Notes: a model not told the origin generated them from the sequence alone. A stretch of DNA of 64,000 nucleotides from Desulfobacteraceae bacterium (GCA_014237395.1 JABZFP010000041.1:399742-463741), one strand, 5' to 3'; counted from the first letter of the stretch, positions 40,813-49,125 are shown. Program-made: numbers and translations.

Positions 40813-42069
40813 TCAGGACCGGGCGTCGCCGGGGTAGAGCGGGAAACGGCGGCACAGGTCCTGGACTTCCCGACGCACTTCCGCCGCCACGGCGGTCTCG
40901 GCCGGATGGCGCAATACCTTCGCGATGAATGCGGCGATGGCGACCATTTCCGCCTCCCCCATGCCTCGTGTCGTGACGACCGGTGTGCCAAGCCGGATAC
41001 CGCTGGTGACGGCCGGACCCTGTTCGTCAAACGGAATGCTGTTTTTGTTGGCGGTAATTCCGGCCTGGCCCAGTGCCGACTCGGCGGCTTTGCCGGTGAG
41101 GTCGAGATTGCGCAGGTCCACCAGGATCATATGGTTATCGGTTCCCCCGGTAACGAGCTGGAGGCCTGCTTTTTGCAATTCATCCGCCATCTTGCGCGCA
41201 TTGCGGACGGTGGCCTGCTGATACGCTTTGAAGGCATCGCCGAGGGCCTGTTTAAAGGCAACGGCCTTGGCGGCAATGATGTGCATCAGCGGACCACCCT
41301 GGATGCCGGGAAATATTTCCTTGTTGAGCCGGGCCCCCAGCTCGGCCTTGCCGAGGATCAAGCCGCCCCGTGGACCGCGCAGTGTTTTGTGGGTCGTCGA
41401 TGTTACCACATCGGCATGGGGCACGGGCGACGGGTGCTGGCCGGCTGCCACTAGGCCGGCGATATGGGCCATGTCCACCATCAGCTTGGCGCCGACCTGA
41501 CGGGCGATATCGGCGAAGGCCTGGAAATCGATGATCCGGGGATAGGCACTGGCACCACAGACGATCAGGCGCGGTTGGACGTTATGCGCCAGCCGGGCGA
41601 CCGCGTCATAGTCAATGAGGCCGGTTTCGCGAACTACGCCGTAATGGTGAAATTGAAATAGGCGTCCCGAAAAACTGGCCGGGCTGCCGTGGGTGAGATG
41701 GCCGCCATGGGCGAGGTCCATGCCCAGAACGGTGTCCCCCGGCTTGAGCAGGGCAAAATAAACCGCCATGTTGGCCTGGGAGCCGGAGTGCGGCTGAACG
41801 TTGGCGTATTCGGCATCGAAAAGGCTGCAGGCGCGGTCGACGGCCAGTTTTTCAGCAACATCGACAAATTCGCAGCCGCCGTAATACCGTTTTTGGGGAT
41901 AGCCCTCGGCGTACTTGTTGGTCAGCACACTTCCCTGGGCTTCCATCACCGCCAAGCTGGTGGTGTTTTCTGAGGCAATCAGTTCAAGATGGGTTTCCTG
42001 GCGGTCTCTTTCGCTGGCAATGGCCCGGGCGATTTCCGGGTCGACCGCCGTTATGTGCTTGTATTCCAC
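40813..42069 (-). CDS. glyA: Serine hydroxymethyltransferase
   Basis: A 418-residue PLP enzyme that makes glycine and methylene-THF from serine. HLELIASENTTSLAVMEAQGSVLTNKYAEGYPQKRYYGGCEFVD is the family opening; the PLP lysine is in VTSTTHKTLRGPRGG. Length is usual. It lies between rpiB and the dCMP deaminase gene, a conserved order in this phylum. Confidence 0.97.
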   Translation of the reverse strand: MEYKHITAVDPEIARAIASERDRQETHLELIASENTTSLAVMEAQGSVLTNKYAEGYPQKRYYGGCEFVDVAEKLAVDRACSLFDAEYANVQPHSGSQANMAVYFALLKPGDTVLGMDLAHGGHLTHGSPASFSGRLFQFHHYGVVRETGLIDYDAVARLAHNVQPRLIVCGASAYPRIIDFQAFADIARQVGAKLMVDMAHIAGLVAAGQHPSPVPHADVVTSTTHKTLRGPRGGLILGKAELGARLNKEIFPGIQGGPLMHIIAAKAVAFKQALGDAFKAYQQATVRNARKMADELQKAGLQLVTGGTDNHMILVDLRNLDLTGKAAESALGQAGITANKNSIPFDEQGPAVTSGIRLGTPVVTTRGMGEAEMVAIAAFIAKVLRHPAETAVAAEVRREVQDLCRRFPLYPGDARS

Positions 42070-42131
42070 AGTCGCTTCGATCTCCTCAGGTTGGGCGCGC
42101 TGCGCAGCCCCTTTCTATAATGGTTACGGCC

Positions 42132-42590
42132 CTAAGCCGATTCGTCGATACGATCGAACAGATTCAGGCGATCCTGATGCCGTCCGCCTTCGAAAGGCGT
42201 TTCCAGCCAGACCTTGACGATCTCCTCCGCCAGCGTTTCGCCGGTCACACGCCCGCCGAGCACCAGAATATTGGCATCATTATGTTTGCGGCTCATGATG
42301 GCCCCGAACAGATCGTGGCAGAGTGCGGCGCGGATGCCCGGGAAGCGATTGGCCACCATGGACATACCCAGGCCGGTTCCACACAGCAGGATGCCGCGCG
42401 GGTAGCGTCCCGATGCCACCAGTTCAGCGACTTTTTTGCCGTAGTCCGGGTAATCGACGGAGGCGGTACCGTGAGGGCCGACATCTTCGACAGCGGCTCC
42501 CCGCCTGAGCAGAAAGGCTTTCAGTTTTTCCTTCAACTCGTAAGCCGCGTGATCGCAGCCAATGACGATGGTGGCATTCGGGTCGGTCAT
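42132..42590 (-). CDS. rpiB: Ribose-5-phosphate isomerase B
   Basis: A 152-residue RpiB/LacAB isomerase. IVIGCDHAAYELKEKLKAFL at the start, the catalytic cysteine in GILLCGTGLGMSMVANRFPGIRAAL, and the late NILVLGGRVTGETLAEEIVKVWL are diagnostic. It interconverts ribose-5-P and ribulose-5-P. Strong ribosome site AGGAGAAGGAGCGAAG. It is the first gene after the terminator at 42800, so a promoter for the rpiB-nusB run probably lies in 42600-42790, where small hairpins (for example 42662-42683) but no consensus promoter are seen. Confidence 0.95.
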   Translation of the reverse strand: MTDPNATIVIGCDHAAYELKEKLKAFLLRRGAAVEDVGPHGTASVDYPDYGKKVAELVASGRYPRGILLCGTGLGMSMVANRFPGIRAALCHDLFGAIMSRKHNDANILVLGGRVTGETLAEEIVKVWLETPFEGGRHQDRLNLFDRIDESA

Positions 42591-42925
42591 CTTCGCTCCT
42601 TCTCCTAACGGGATTGGTCCCGTCTGAAATCCGGTTTTTCAGGTGTTATAAAGGAGGGGCCAGCATGGCACTTGGACCATGCTTCTAATACATCCTGTTT
42701 CCCGAGCGCAAGTGAAAAGACCGGTTCCCGTGCTGTTCCAGCCGGTGGAACGACGCAGAAACAAGGGGCGGGTGCCAGTGCGGGCATGGCAAGCAAAGAA
42801 ACGAGGCCGGCGCGTTTTCGCGCCGGCCTCGTTCAAACAGGTGGCTTGTCAGAGATGAAGGGCCATCGCCCAAAAGATGTCGCGGTCAAGACCGCACGGT
42901 GAATCGTGCCACTGTTAAAGCGGTT
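42591..42925. other. Intergenic region with terminator and leader hairpins
   Basis: This 335-base gap separates acpP from rpiB. It holds the strong terminator at 42800-42833, a 7-bp hairpin at 42662-42683 and a 5-bp hairpin (CGGGA-TTGG-TCCCG) just before rpiB. I see no gene in it. In related bacteria fabF often occupies this place between acpP and rpiB; no trace is visible here. Confidence 0.6.
42800..42833 (-). terminator. Rho-independent terminator after acpP
   Basis: Perfect 15-bp stem (AACGAGGCCGGCGCG and its complement) with a TTTT loop. On the minus strand it is followed by TTTCTTTGCTT. It should end the rpmF-acpP transcript before rpiB. Confidence 0.88.
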
Positions 42926-43153
42926 TTAGTGGGCGTTGATGTAATCGATGGCATCTTTGACGGAAAGGATTTTTTCCTGGTCCTCGTCCGGGATTTCAAT
43001 GTCGAATTCTTCTTCCATGGTCATGATAAGTTCGACCAGATCGAGCGAATCAGCCCCTAAATCATCAACAAATTTCGCTTCGGGAACCACTTCTGACGGG
43101 TCCACATTGAGCTTTTCGGCGATCATCTTTTTAACTTTATCTTCAGTCGACAT
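42926..43153 (-). CDS. acpP: Acyl carrier protein
   Basis: A 75-residue acidic four-helix protein. The phosphopantetheine serine is Ser36 in DLGADSLDLVELIMTMEEEF. It carries acyl chains in fatty-acid synthesis. Strong ribosome site AAAAGGAGGAAATC. It follows rpmF by 182 bases; the usual plsX-fab genes between them are absent. Confidence 0.97.
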   Translation of the reverse strand: MSTEDKVKKMIAEKLNVDPSEVVPEAKFVDDLGADSLDLVELIMTMEEEFDIEIPDEDQEKILSVKDAIDYINAH

Positions 43154-43335
43154 GATTTCCTCCTTTTACCGGCGGCAGCATAAAATGGGGATGGCGTTCA
43201 AATAGGACCGGTGCTTGATAAGCAGTTGGCATCCGGTCTGCTGTCATGGCATACCATTGATGACGGCAATGCGTCCAACGTATGGCTGGAGCGGCAATAA
43301 TGGAAGCCCCCGCCCTTGTTGACAAGACCGGGATG

Positions 43336-43518
43336 CTAATCTTCGTCCGTATCCATCAAGGTTCGGCCTTTATACGTTCCGCAACTCAAGCAGAGATGGT
43401 GGGGCCGTTTGGGTTCACCGCATTGGGCGCAGGTGGTGATGCTGATGGCCGCCGTCTTTTTGTGGGTACGGCGCATATCGCGTCTTGACTTGGATGTTTT
43501 TCGCTTGGGTACAGCCAT
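43336..43518 (-). CDS. rpmF: 50S ribosomal protein L32 (zinc form)
   Basis: A 60-residue L32. AVPKRKTSKSRRDMRRTH is the invariant start; cysteines 30, 33, 43 and 46 make the zinc ribbon. Ribosome site TTAGGAGATTACTC. Confidence 0.97.
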   Translation of the reverse strand: MAVPKRKTSKSRRDMRRTHKKTAAISITTCAQCGEPKRPHHLCLSCGTYKGRTLMDTDED

Positions 43519-43589
43519 GAGTAATCTCCTAACATATGGATATCATGGTAAATGTTAATTGTTTAAGCGTACAGCGACATAAACTGAAC

Positions 43590-43618
43590 TAAGTAATTTA
43601 ACCGAATACAAATGTCAA
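43590..43618 (-). promoter_or_regulatory. Candidate promoter of rpmF
   Basis: On the minus strand a perfect -35 TTGACA (43618-43613) is followed after 17 bases by TACTTA (43595-43590), a weak -10 box. It lies about 72 bases before the rpmF ATG in an AT-rich patch. The -35 is convincing, the -10 less so. Confidence 0.45.
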
Positions 43619-43703
43619 GAAATTTTATGCTATTTTCATTGTGTACCATATTGTACCGGAATGATGGATATGCTATGGAGACCCACCGAAAATATGGCTC
43701 TCA

Positions 43704-43860
43704 GGGTTCGCGCAAAAATTAGTTCGCAATTATAGGTGCTCAGGCGCCCGGCGGACAAGGCGTGCAAGCGCAGGAATATCGAGCATATTCCGAGCTTTCG
43801 CAACGCAGACCGGCGGGATGCATGGGCGTCTAAAATGTGAAGTTATTTTTGCGCGAGCCC
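43704..43860. repeat. Nested palindromic element C
   Basis: Outer arms 43704-43719 (GGGTTCGCGCAAAAAT) and 43845-43860 match as inverted repeats at 15 of 16 positions. The exact centre (43782) carries a 7-bp hairpin, GGAATAT-CGAGC-ATATTCC (43773-43791). In between, further imperfect complementarity (for example GGCGCCCGGCGG against CCGGCGGGATGC) extends the fold. The design equals elements A1, A2 and B, though the bases differ. It lies just upstream of gltX. Confidence 0.8.
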
Positions 43861-43891
43861 TTAGCGCCAATACTTATAGGAGAAAACGAGA

Positions 43892-45298
43892 ATGGACCCT
43901 ATCGTCACACGCTTTCCCCCCAGCCCGACCGGCTATCTGCATGTGGGCGGCGCCCGGACGGCGCTTTTCAACTGGCTTTATGCCCGGCACACCGGTGGCC
44001 GTTTCGTACTGCGCCTGGAGGATACCGACGTCCAGCGCTCGACGCAAGCTTCGGTGGCGGCGATTTTTGACGCCCTGGCATGGCTGGGCATCGATTGGGA
44101 TGAGGGTCCCTATTACCAGACCCAGCGCCTGGACGTTTACCGGTCGCATATCCAGAAACTGCTCGATTCGGATTGTGCCTACTATTGTACCTGTTCACCG
44201 GAAGACATCGAGGCCATGCGCAAAGCCGCCACCGCGCGCGGCGACAAACCGCGTTACGATGGCCGTTGCCGTGACAAGCAACGACCGTTTTCGGACGATG
44301 CCGTGGTGCGGTTCAAAGCGCCGCGAACCGGTACGACAGTGATAGAGGACGTGGTCAAAGGACCTATCGTTTTCCAGAATGACGAACTGGACGATTTTAT
44401 CATCTGCCGCAGCGACGGCATGCCCATGTACAACCTGGCGGTGGTTGTGGATGACGTCACGATGGGGATCAACACCGTGATTCGCGGCGATGACCATGTC
44501 AACAATACCCCGAAGCAGATTCTGCTCTACAAGGCGCTGGGAGCCCCGTTGCCGGTCTTTGCCCATGTGCCCATGGTGCTGGGCAGTGACCGGGCCCGCC
44601 TGAGCAAGCGTCACGGGGCCATGTCCGTGACGGAATACCGGGAGATGGGCTATCTGCCGGACGCTGTCTTGAACTATCTGGTGCGCCTCGGGTGGTCGCA
44701 TGGCGACCAGGAATTTTTTACCCGGGAAGAGCTGATCGCCAAGTTCAGCCTGGAGCATATCGGCAAGTCCGCCGGTGTGTTTGACCCCAACAAATTGCAG
44801 GCCCTGAATGCCGACCACATCCAGGCGGCCGCGCCGGAAACCCTGACTGATCATCTCCTGCCGTTTCTGGCGGCCCGGGGCGTTACGGCGCCGGATTCCG
44901 CTTACCTCAGGGCGGTCATCGAGACCCTGCAGACGCGCAGCAAGACATTGGTGGAAATGGCTGATGGGGCGTTGTTTTATTTTCAGGAAAAAGTTGCCTA
45001 CGAAGAAAAGGCCGCCCAAAAATTTCTGAAGCCCGCCATTTTGGAGCCGCTTCGGCTTTTGATCGCGCAACTGGACGCGCAGGCGGTTTTTACCGATGCG
45101 TCGATCGAGTCCGCTTTCGTACAAACCATGGAAACCGCCGGTCTCAAGTTGGGCAAGATTGCCCAACCGGTCCGCGTGGCGCTGACGGGTAAAACCGTGA
45201 GCCCGGGAATCTTTGAAATCATAAAGGTTTTGGGTAAAGCGCAAACCCTGAGCCGCCTGGAGCAGGCGGCCAGCTTCATTTCAGGCCGAAGCGATTGA
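43892..45298 (+). CDS. gltX: Glutamyl-tRNA synthetase
   Basis: A 468-residue class I synthetase. The HIGH-type motif is LHVGG (residues 16-20, in RFPPSPTGYLHVGGARTALFNWL) and the KMSKS-type motif is ARLSKRHGAMS. The four-cysteine region YYCTCSPEDIEAMRKAATARGDKPRYDGRCRD could bind zinc. Ribosome site AGGAGAAAACGAGA. It is followed by tRNA-Gln and glnS. The presence of a dedicated GlnRS means this enzyme need not mischarge tRNA-Gln, though I cannot exclude it. Confidence 0.95.
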   Translation: MDPIVTRFPPSPTGYLHVGGARTALFNWLYARHTGGRFVLRLEDTDVQRSTQASVAAIFDALAWLGIDWDEGPYYQTQRLDVYRSHIQKLLDSDCAYYCTCSPEDIEAMRKAATARGDKPRYDGRCRDKQRPFSDDAVVRFKAPRTGTTVIEDVVKGPIVFQNDELDDFIICRSDGMPMYNLAVVVDDVTMGINTVIRGDDHVNNTPKQILLYKALGAPLPVFAHVPMVLGSDRARLSKRHGAMSVTEYREMGYLPDAVLNYLVRLGWSHGDQEFFTREELIAKFSLEHIGKSAGVFDPNKLQALNADHIQAAAPETLTDHLLPFLAARGVTAPDSAYLRAVIETLQTRSKTLVEMADGALFYFQEKVAYEEKAAQKFLKPAILEPLRLLIAQLDAQAVFTDASIESAFVQTMETAGLKLGKIAQPVRVALTGKTVSPGIFEIIKVLGKAQTLSRLEQAASFISGRSD

Positions 45299-45319
45299 CC
45301 GGCGGGTCCTGAAAAATGC

Positions 45320-45348
45320 TTGACTCATTGAAAGATTTAGGGTAGTTA
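45320..45348 (+). promoter_or_regulatory. Candidate promoter of tRNA-Gln
   Basis: TTGACT (45320-45325) and TAGTTA (45343-45348) are spaced by 17 bases, 19 bases before the tRNA 5' end. The -35 is near consensus; the -10 is weak. The short leader fits a tRNA gene. Confidence 0.45.
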
Positions 45349-45367
45349 ACCCATCCTGTTATATCAC

Positions 45368-45441
45368 TGGGGGATCGTCCAATGGCAGGACTACGGACTC
45401 TGACTCCGTCAATCCAGGTTCGAATCCTGGTCCCTCAGCCA
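45368..45441 (+). tRNA. tRNA-Gln (anticodon CUG)
   Basis: A 74-nt cloverleaf with encoded CCA. The acceptor stem TGGGGGA pairs with TCCCTCA (one G-T pair); the anticodon stem ACGGA/TCCGT holds loop CTCTGAC, anticodon CTG, reading CAG. The T arm is CCAGG-TTCGAAT-CCTGG. The U1-A72 first pair is a known identity element for GlnRS. It sits 183 bases upstream of glnS. Confidence 0.96.
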
Positions 45442-45448
45442 CGGTATT

Positions 45449-45485
45449 AAAAGGAGTTGCGGTGCGAAGCCGTGACTCCTTTTTT
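45449..45485 (+). terminator. Terminator after tRNA-Gln
   Basis: AAAAGGAGT (45449-45457) pairs with ACTCCTTTT (45475-45483), with an inner GCGG/CCGT pairing, and ends in a run of six to seven T. A standard rho-independent terminator seven bases after the tRNA; glnS should therefore have its own promoter or depend on readthrough. Confidence 0.85.
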
Positions 45486-45624
45486 AATTTAGACGTTGCA
45501 GCGGCCGTTTCGAAATGAAATGTTGCTGCAGCACGGCCGGGCCACCGCAAGTATCAACCACAGCTTGGATATGGCGTGCCGCCGGACAGATTTGTAAAAA
45601 CCCCATTAGTGTGCTGGAGACACC

Positions 45625-47331
45625 ATGAACGAGTCAAACAGTCCGTCCAACTTTATTCGGGACATCATCAACGAAGATTTGGCGCGTGGCACCCATACAT
45701 CCGTGATGACCCGCTTCCCCCCCGAGCCCAATGGCTATCTGCATATCGGGCACGCCAAGTCCATCTGCCTCAATTTCGGGCTGGCACGGGATTACAATGG
45801 CGTCTGCAATTTGCGGTTTGACGACACCAACCCGGCCAAGGAAGAGGTGGAATATGTGGATTCCATCAAGGAAGATGTGCGTTGGCTGGGGTTTGACTGG
45901 GAAGATCGGGAATACTTTGCGTCCAACTATTTCGAACAGCTCTACCAGTATGCGGTGCACCTCATTGAGGCCGGCAAAGCCTACGTCGACAGCCTGAGCG
46001 CCGAGGCTATTCGCGATTATCGCGGCACGCTGACCGAATCCGGCCGCAATAGCCCCTACCGGGATCGGTCCGTGGAAGAAAACCGGAATCTCTTCGAACG
46101 GATGCGGGCGGGAGAATTTCCGGACGGCGCCCATGTGCTGAGGGCTAAAATCGACATGGCGGCACCCAACCTGAGCCTGCGTGACCCCACCATCTACCGT
46201 ATCCGCAAGATAGCCCACCATCGCACCGGGGATCAGTGGTGTGTCTACCCCCTGTACGATTTCGCGCATGGCCTGTCGGACTCCATCGAGGGCGTGACCC
46301 ATTCCATTTGCACCCTGGAGTTTGAAAACAACCGCGCGCTTTACGACTGGTTTCTCGACAATCTGCCGGTGAAAAACCGCCCCCGGCAATACGAGTTTGC
46401 ACGCCTCAATCTCACCTATACGGTCTTGAGCAAACGCAAACTGCTCAAACTGGTGCAGGAAAACATCGTGGAAGGCTGGGACGATCCGCGCATGCCCACC
46501 CTGTCCGGCCTCCGGCGGCGCGGGTACACGCCCGACGCCATACGGAATTTCTGTGACCGCATCGGGGTTGCCAAGCGGGACAGCACGGTGGACTTGGCGT
46601 TGCTGGAATTCAGCATCCGGGAGGATTTGAACGATCGGGCGCCGCGGTTCATGGGCGTCCTGAATCCCCTGCGGGTGGTCATCGAAAACTATCCGGAAGG
46701 CCGGGAAGAGACGCTTGAAGCCATGAACCACCCCACGGATGAGCGTTTCGGGACCCGCGAGGTACCCTTTGGCAAGGTCCTTTATATCGAGCGGGATGAT
46801 TTCCGGGAAGATCCTCCCAAGAAATTCTTCCGGCTGGCACCCGGCCGGGAGGTCCGCTTGCGGTATGCTTATTTCATCACCTGTGTCGATGTGGTCAAGG
46901 ATCCGGACACCGGGGAGGTGGTCGAGCTGCGCTGCACCTATGACCCGGCGACCCGCGGCGGCAATGCGCCGGACGGCCGCAAGGTTAAATCGACGATCCA
47001 TTGGGTGGCCGCCGATCATGCCATCGATGCGGAAGTGCGACTCTATGATCGTCTATTTACCGCGCCTGATCCGGAAGCGGCCGGTGAGGGTGATTTCCGC
47101 GTATGCCTCAACCCGCAATCGCTGGAAACACTGACGGCCTGTAAATTGGAACCGGGCCTTGGGCAGCTTGAGAAGGGTACAACGGTCCAGTTCGAACGGA
47201 TGGGCTATTTTTGCCGTGATATCCGGGACGATGCGCCCGACCATCCGGTTTTCAATCGAACGGCCACCCTGCGGGATCCCTGGGCCAAAATCGATCGTCA
47301 ACAAAAACAGGCGACGCGGGCCACGTCCTGA
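45625..47331 (+). CDS. glnS: Glutaminyl-tRNA synthetase
   Basis: A 568-residue class I synthetase, usual GlnRS length. HIGH is exact at residues 40-43 in PPEPNGYLHIGHAKSICLNFG; the KMSKS region is TVLSKRKLLKLV. The C-terminal beta-barrel anticodon-binding domains are present (FFRLAPGREVRLRYAYFITC; KSTIHWVAADHAIDAEVRLYDRLF). It attaches glutamine directly to tRNA-Gln, whose gene lies immediately upstream. Ribosome site GGAGACACC. Confidence 0.96.
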   Translation: MNESNSPSNFIRDIINEDLARGTHTSVMTRFPPEPNGYLHIGHAKSICLNFGLARDYNGVCNLRFDDTNPAKEEVEYVDSIKEDVRWLGFDWEDREYFASNYFEQLYQYAVHLIEAGKAYVDSLSAEAIRDYRGTLTESGRNSPYRDRSVEENRNLFERMRAGEFPDGAHVLRAKIDMAAPNLSLRDPTIYRIRKIAHHRTGDQWCVYPLYDFAHGLSDSIEGVTHSICTLEFENNRALYDWFLDNLPVKNRPRQYEFARLNLTYTVLSKRKLLKLVQENIVEGWDDPRMPTLSGLRRRGYTPDAIRNFCDRIGVAKRDSTVDLALLEFSIREDLNDRAPRFMGVLNPLRVVIENYPEGREETLEAMNHPTDERFGTREVPFGKVLYIERDDFREDPPKKFFRLAPGREVRLRYAYFITCVDVVKDPDTGEVVELRCTYDPATRGGNAPDGRKVKSTIHWVAADHAIDAEVRLYDRLFTAPDPEAAGEGDFRVCLNPQSLETLTACKLEPGLGQLEKGTTVQFERMGYFCRDIRDDAPDHPVFNRTATLRDPWAKIDRQQKQATRATS

Positions 47332-47367
47332 TGACGCCGCCGTCGCCTCCGCAAGGAGTTTTTACCA

Positions 47368-47712
47368 ATGACACCCTATGAGTTGTCCCGGGAACTGCAC
47401 CGGGATTTGTCCCCCATCGCCCCGCGGCTTGCCACGGCCCTGAATCGAGCCCTGGTCGATATCGGCGAGGGCTCGGTCCTGGTAGGCCTTCCGAACGGCA
47501 TGAGCGCCGGAGATCAAGCGACTTTTGATGAACGTGAAAGCATTGCCTTACAGGGTGCCGAACCCGCCGCCATCCTGGCGCGCATCACCCAGGCGCTGGT
47601 TCTTTTGGAGAACCACTCCTCCTGGCGGGTGATCGTGGATAAAGGGGCCGGCGGCCAATCCGGTTACCTGGAGCTATTGTACACCCTGTTTCGCGAACCC
47701 CCCTCGTTATAG
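47368..47712 (+). CDS. Unknown soluble protein
   Basis: I do not recognise this 114-residue protein. It is soluble and mixed alpha/beta (ELSRELHRDLSPIAPRLATALNRALVDIGEG; ILARITQALVLLENHSSWRVIVDKG). The ATG follows AAGGAGTTTTTACCA, 36 bases after glnS, so it is probably read with glnS. Clear ribosome site and codon use like the neighbours support a real gene. Confidence 0.6.
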   Translation: MTPYELSRELHRDLSPIAPRLATALNRALVDIGEGSVLVGLPNGMSAGDQATFDERESIALQGAEPAAILARITQALVLLENHSSWRVIVDKGAGGQSGYLELLYTLFREPPSL

Positions 47713-47785
47713 CGGATGCCGTCCTGTCCCCTCTGTCCGGACGGGGCAGGAAACGTCCTCCTGACTTGGCGGCGCATGTCCGAGA

Positions 47786-48640
47786 TCAGCAGTACGCAAT
47801 CCCCGCATACCCCACGAAACTGTCCCCTGGAATTTTATCGTAACTGGTCGTATAGGCCATCAATACGCCCTCGGAAGCCCCCAGATCCAAAGCGCTCTGG
47901 ATGGTGGCGGCCGCCGCACCGGCGCAGCATGCATTCTGGTGGCGCAGGGCCTCGCCGAGGACAATTTCCGGATTCAACTCCAGGGCGGCATCGATAAAGC
48001 GACGGTCGTTTTCCGCTTTGACCCAGGCGGCGGCAGCGGCGCCTTTCCCGTGAGGGGTGAACCCGTAATTGGGCCCATAATGGGTCAGGTCGGTGGATCC
48101 GATGATTTTCAGATCGAGGTCCAGTTCCCGGGCGCCCGCCACGACTGTTTTGGCAATGTCCACGGCGGTTTCGGACGGTGGCGTGCCGATGGCGAGAATC
48201 GGAATTTCCCCGAAAAAATAGCGGATAAACGGCAGCTGCAGTTCAATGGTGTTGTCGCGGCTGGGCGTTTCCGGCGCTTCAATGCGAAAGGACAGTCGCT
48301 GTGTCAGGTAGCCGGCCAGGTTTTCAGCGACGGGCAAGGGGCCCAAAGGCGTTTCCCAGGCTCCATGATCCATCATCACCGGGCGTTGGGTGGGGCGCAT
48401 GTGCATGCCAAAGAGAATAATGGCGTCGGGGATGGGATCCGTTCGAAGGGCCTCGATCACCCGGCAGGCAATGGCGCCCGAGTAAAACCAGCCGGCATGC
48501 GGCACCATGCCGGCGCGGGGGGCCCGGGACAGCGCGGGCGCTGAAAATTCTTCCGCCAGAAATTGTTCGATCTGCTGCCGACAGGCCTGTTTTTCTTCCG
48601 GGTACCAACTGCCGGCAAAGGCAGGGCGGCGCAAGGACAT
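47786..48640 (-). CDS. AmmeMemoRadiSam system protein B (Memo family)
   Basis: A 284-residue protein of the Memo/dioxygenase-like family. RRPAFAGSWYPEEKQACRQQIEQFL is the family start; metal-site regions are PHAGWFYSGAIACRVIEAL, FGMHMRP, DNTIELQLPFIRYFFGE and STDLTHYGPNYG. In bacteria it usually appears with AMMECR1 and a radical-SAM partner; neither is adjacent here. The ATG 48640 follows GAGAGGAGGAAACCCC. A 22-bp perfect palindrome lies 36 bases upstream. Confidence 0.9.
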   Translation of the reverse strand: MSLRRPAFAGSWYPEEKQACRQQIEQFLAEEFSAPALSRAPRAGMVPHAGWFYSGAIACRVIEALRTDPIPDAIILFGMHMRPTQRPVMMDHGAWETPLGPLPVAENLAGYLTQRLSFRIEAPETPSRDNTIELQLPFIRYFFGEIPILAIGTPPSETAVDIAKTVVAGARELDLDLKIIGSTDLTHYGPNYGFTPHGKGAAAAAWVKAENDRRFIDAALELNPEIVLGEALRHQNACCAGAAAATIQSALDLGASEGVLMAYTTSYDKIPGDSFVGYAGIAYC

Positions 48641-48675
48641 GGGGTTTCCTCCTCTCATTTGGGATTGTTCCTTCA

Positions 48676-48697
48676 TTTTCTGTCACGTGACAGAAAA
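48676..48697. promoter_or_regulatory. 22-bp perfect palindrome, candidate operator
   Basis: The arms TTTTCTGTCAC and its exact complement meet without a spacer around TGTCACGTGACA. Beyond one mismatch, CTTC (48671-48674) and GAAG (48699-48702) extend it. It stands 36 bases before the Memo-family start, in promoter range. Confidence 0.55.
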
Positions 48698-48865
48698 CGA
48701 AGCAAGAGAACACGCTCAAGTCCCGCTTTATCCTGCGCGTCGTCGTTGCGGCCGGCGCACCCGGAAACTCACCCAGCTTTCAGCAGGGCTCAGACAGTCC
48801 GCGCGCTTATTCCCATCCGCATCGCAGATGCTCGGCGCGGGACTAAGGGTAATAAAAAAACCATA

Positions 48866-48919
48866 CATTCAAAAACTGTTTTTCAAGCCTCCCGCTCTGT
48901 GGGAGGAGCCTTACTGGGG
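48866..48919. repeat. Dispersed repeat E, copy 2
   Basis: 48866-48892 matches 35592-35618 at 26 of 27 bases, and the following block (48887-48919), which can form CCTCCC-N7-GGGAGG, resembles 35633-35665. Confidence 0.65.
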
Positions 48920-49026
48920 CGTATAAGGTTTGATGGTGTTTGTTATGCTACAAGATAATGGTTTGTCTTCTGAAGTCAAAAATGCGTCGGCGGGAAAACA
49001 GCCCTCTACTCTTGCTGGAATCCACT

Positions 49027-49056
49027 TTGCTAAAGGCGGGGGGAATGTGGTATACA
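49027..49056 (+). promoter_or_regulatory. Candidate promoter of serA
   Basis: TTGCTA (49027-49032) and TATACA (49051-49056) with 18 bases between, 70 bases before the serA ATG. Both boxes match four to five of six consensus bases. Confidence 0.4.
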
Positions 49057-49125
49057 GCCGTTTTCCCGGACCGGCCAATGGCCGGCCTTTTGACGAAGAC
49101 CCCTTGAATGAGAGACGGAGCGCAC

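Larger units (their letters stand above)
43519..43891. other. Divergent intergenic region rpmF/gltX
   Basis: This 373-base gap holds an AT-rich part with the probable rpmF promoter and then the palindromic element C (43704-43860), which reaches to 32 bases before gltX. I see no coding gene. Confidence 0.7.
45299..45624. other. Intergenic region holding tRNA-Gln
   Basis: The 326 bases between gltX and glnS carry the tRNA-Gln gene, its likely promoter and a terminator. From 45490 to 45610 I see nothing but the glnS ribosome site region. Confidence 0.7.
48641..49125. other. Divergent intergenic region Memo/serA
   Basis: This 485-base region between divergent genes carries the 48676-48697 palindrome, a short AGTCCCGC/GCGGGACT inverted repeat (about 48719 and 48838), repeat E copy 2 (48866-48919) and a candidate serA promoter. 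I see no believable gene. Confidence 0.6.

Noticed and set aside
48719..48846. A possible fifth nested palindrome with AGTCCCGC/GCGGGACT arms.
   Set aside because: The arms are only 8 bp and there is no central hairpin or inner complementarity, so it does not fit the design of the other four.
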